Part shown: positions 5,594 to 5,718 of the stretch, piece after piece
Layout of the letters: each line of letters begins with the position of its first letter
Numbering within the stretch: the stretch's first letter is position 1
Made by a program: the position numbers and the translations under genes
Assembly (NCBI GenBank): GCA_021782675.1
Contig: JAJXUS010000161.1
Location: 1 to 5,718, forward strand
Direction: 5' to 3'
DNA length: 5,718 nt
Source of the DNA: Acidobacteriota bacterium
GTDB lineage: Bacteria > Acidobacteriota > Terriglobia > Terriglobales > Acidobacteriaceae
Notes under the pieces: generated by a model
The model's database searches: none
What the model was told of the DNA's origin: nothing
The model's input: the letters and a program-made list of their open reading frames with translations, nothing else

Positions 5594-5718
5594 TCAACCC
5601 AGCGTGAAGTAAAACGTCGCCCCGCGCTCCGGCCTGCTCTCGGCCCACACTTTGCCACCGTGCCGGGCGATGATGCGCTGCACCGTCGCCAGGCCAACCC
5701 CGGTCCCGCTGAACTCTG
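5594..5718 (-). CDS. Sensor histidine kinase, C-terminal end (cut by right edge)
   Basis: Only the last 40 residues and the TGA stop (5594-5596) are in the window. The fragment reads [20 protein letters not shown], then a GKVWAES segment, and ends GATFYFTLG. This is the end of a HATPase_c catalytic domain: GTGVGLA is the G2 box that closes over ATP, and [14 protein letters not shown] plus GATFYFTL are typical of PAS- or phytochrome-associated histidine kinases. Such enzymes autophosphorylate a histidine and pass the phosphate to a response regulator. The sensor part, signal and partner lie beyond the right edge. There is no receiver domain after the kinase domain, so it is not a C-terminal hybrid. 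The YihY/BrkB gene follows 100 bp downstream in the same direction and could share its transcript. Confidence 0.9.
   Translation of the reverse strand, partial: EFSGTGVGLATVQRIIARHGGKVWAESRPERGATFYFTLG

Noticed and set aside
5569..5597. Possible promoter with TTGACG on the minus strand at the histidine kinase stop
   Set aside because: At 17-bp spacing the -10 would be GATTCA, which fits poorly, and spacings of 18-19 bp are no better.
1..5718. Search for mobile elements, CRISPR, tRNA, toxin-antitoxin or defence genes
   Set aside because: No repeat arrays, transposase motifs, tRNA-like folds or nuclease/toxin pairs were seen by eye, and the gene content is ordinary chromosomal.

Overview
The window is high-GC, gene-dense bacterial chromosome, most likely from an acidobacterium (Acidobacteriota, Terriglobia/Acidobacteriaceae type). 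This rests on recognising protein styles: a MacB-like permease of the acidobacterial type, a Kdo hydroxylase, and a 75-residue protein that resembles acidobacterial hypotheticals. No rRNA or search result supports it. A Kdo-modifying enzyme and a lipoprotein imply a Gram-negative envelope with lipopolysaccharide.

Left part (1-3009), all on the minus strand. In transcription order there is a two-helix membrane protein (3009-2710), a Kdo hydroxylase KdoO (2698-1781), an unrecognised secreted lipoprotein (1718-1104), a 75-aa conserved-looking protein (1023-796), and the N-terminal part of a MacB/FtsX-type ABC permease that runs off the left edge (694-1). The first two genes are 11 bp apart and are probably co-transcribed. 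The later gaps are 62, 80 and 101 bp, so internal promoters are possible; one -10-like box (TATGAT) precedes the 75-aa gene. Four of the five proteins have a predictable link to the envelope.

Middle (3010-4539). A short divergent intergenic region (about 90 bp) carries a symmetric -10-like element that could fire in both directions. To its right, on the plus strand, an unrecognised 281-aa protein is followed after 5 bp by ruvA, the Holliday-junction recognition subunit of the RuvABC resolvasome. Neither ruvB nor ruvC is in the window.

Right part (4507-5718), minus strand. A YihY/BrkB-family integral membrane protein converges on ruvA and overlaps its 3' end by 33 bp. About 100 bp upstream lies the C-terminal end of a sensor histidine kinase cut by the right edge.

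No tRNA, rRNA, CRISPR array, insertion sequence, prophage or defence island is visible. Base composition and codon style look uniform, so I see no sign of recent transfer. I found no convincing new system. The most useful leads are the unknown gene coupled to ruvA, the kdoO neighbourhood with its small membrane protein and lipoprotein, and the symmetric divergent promoter.
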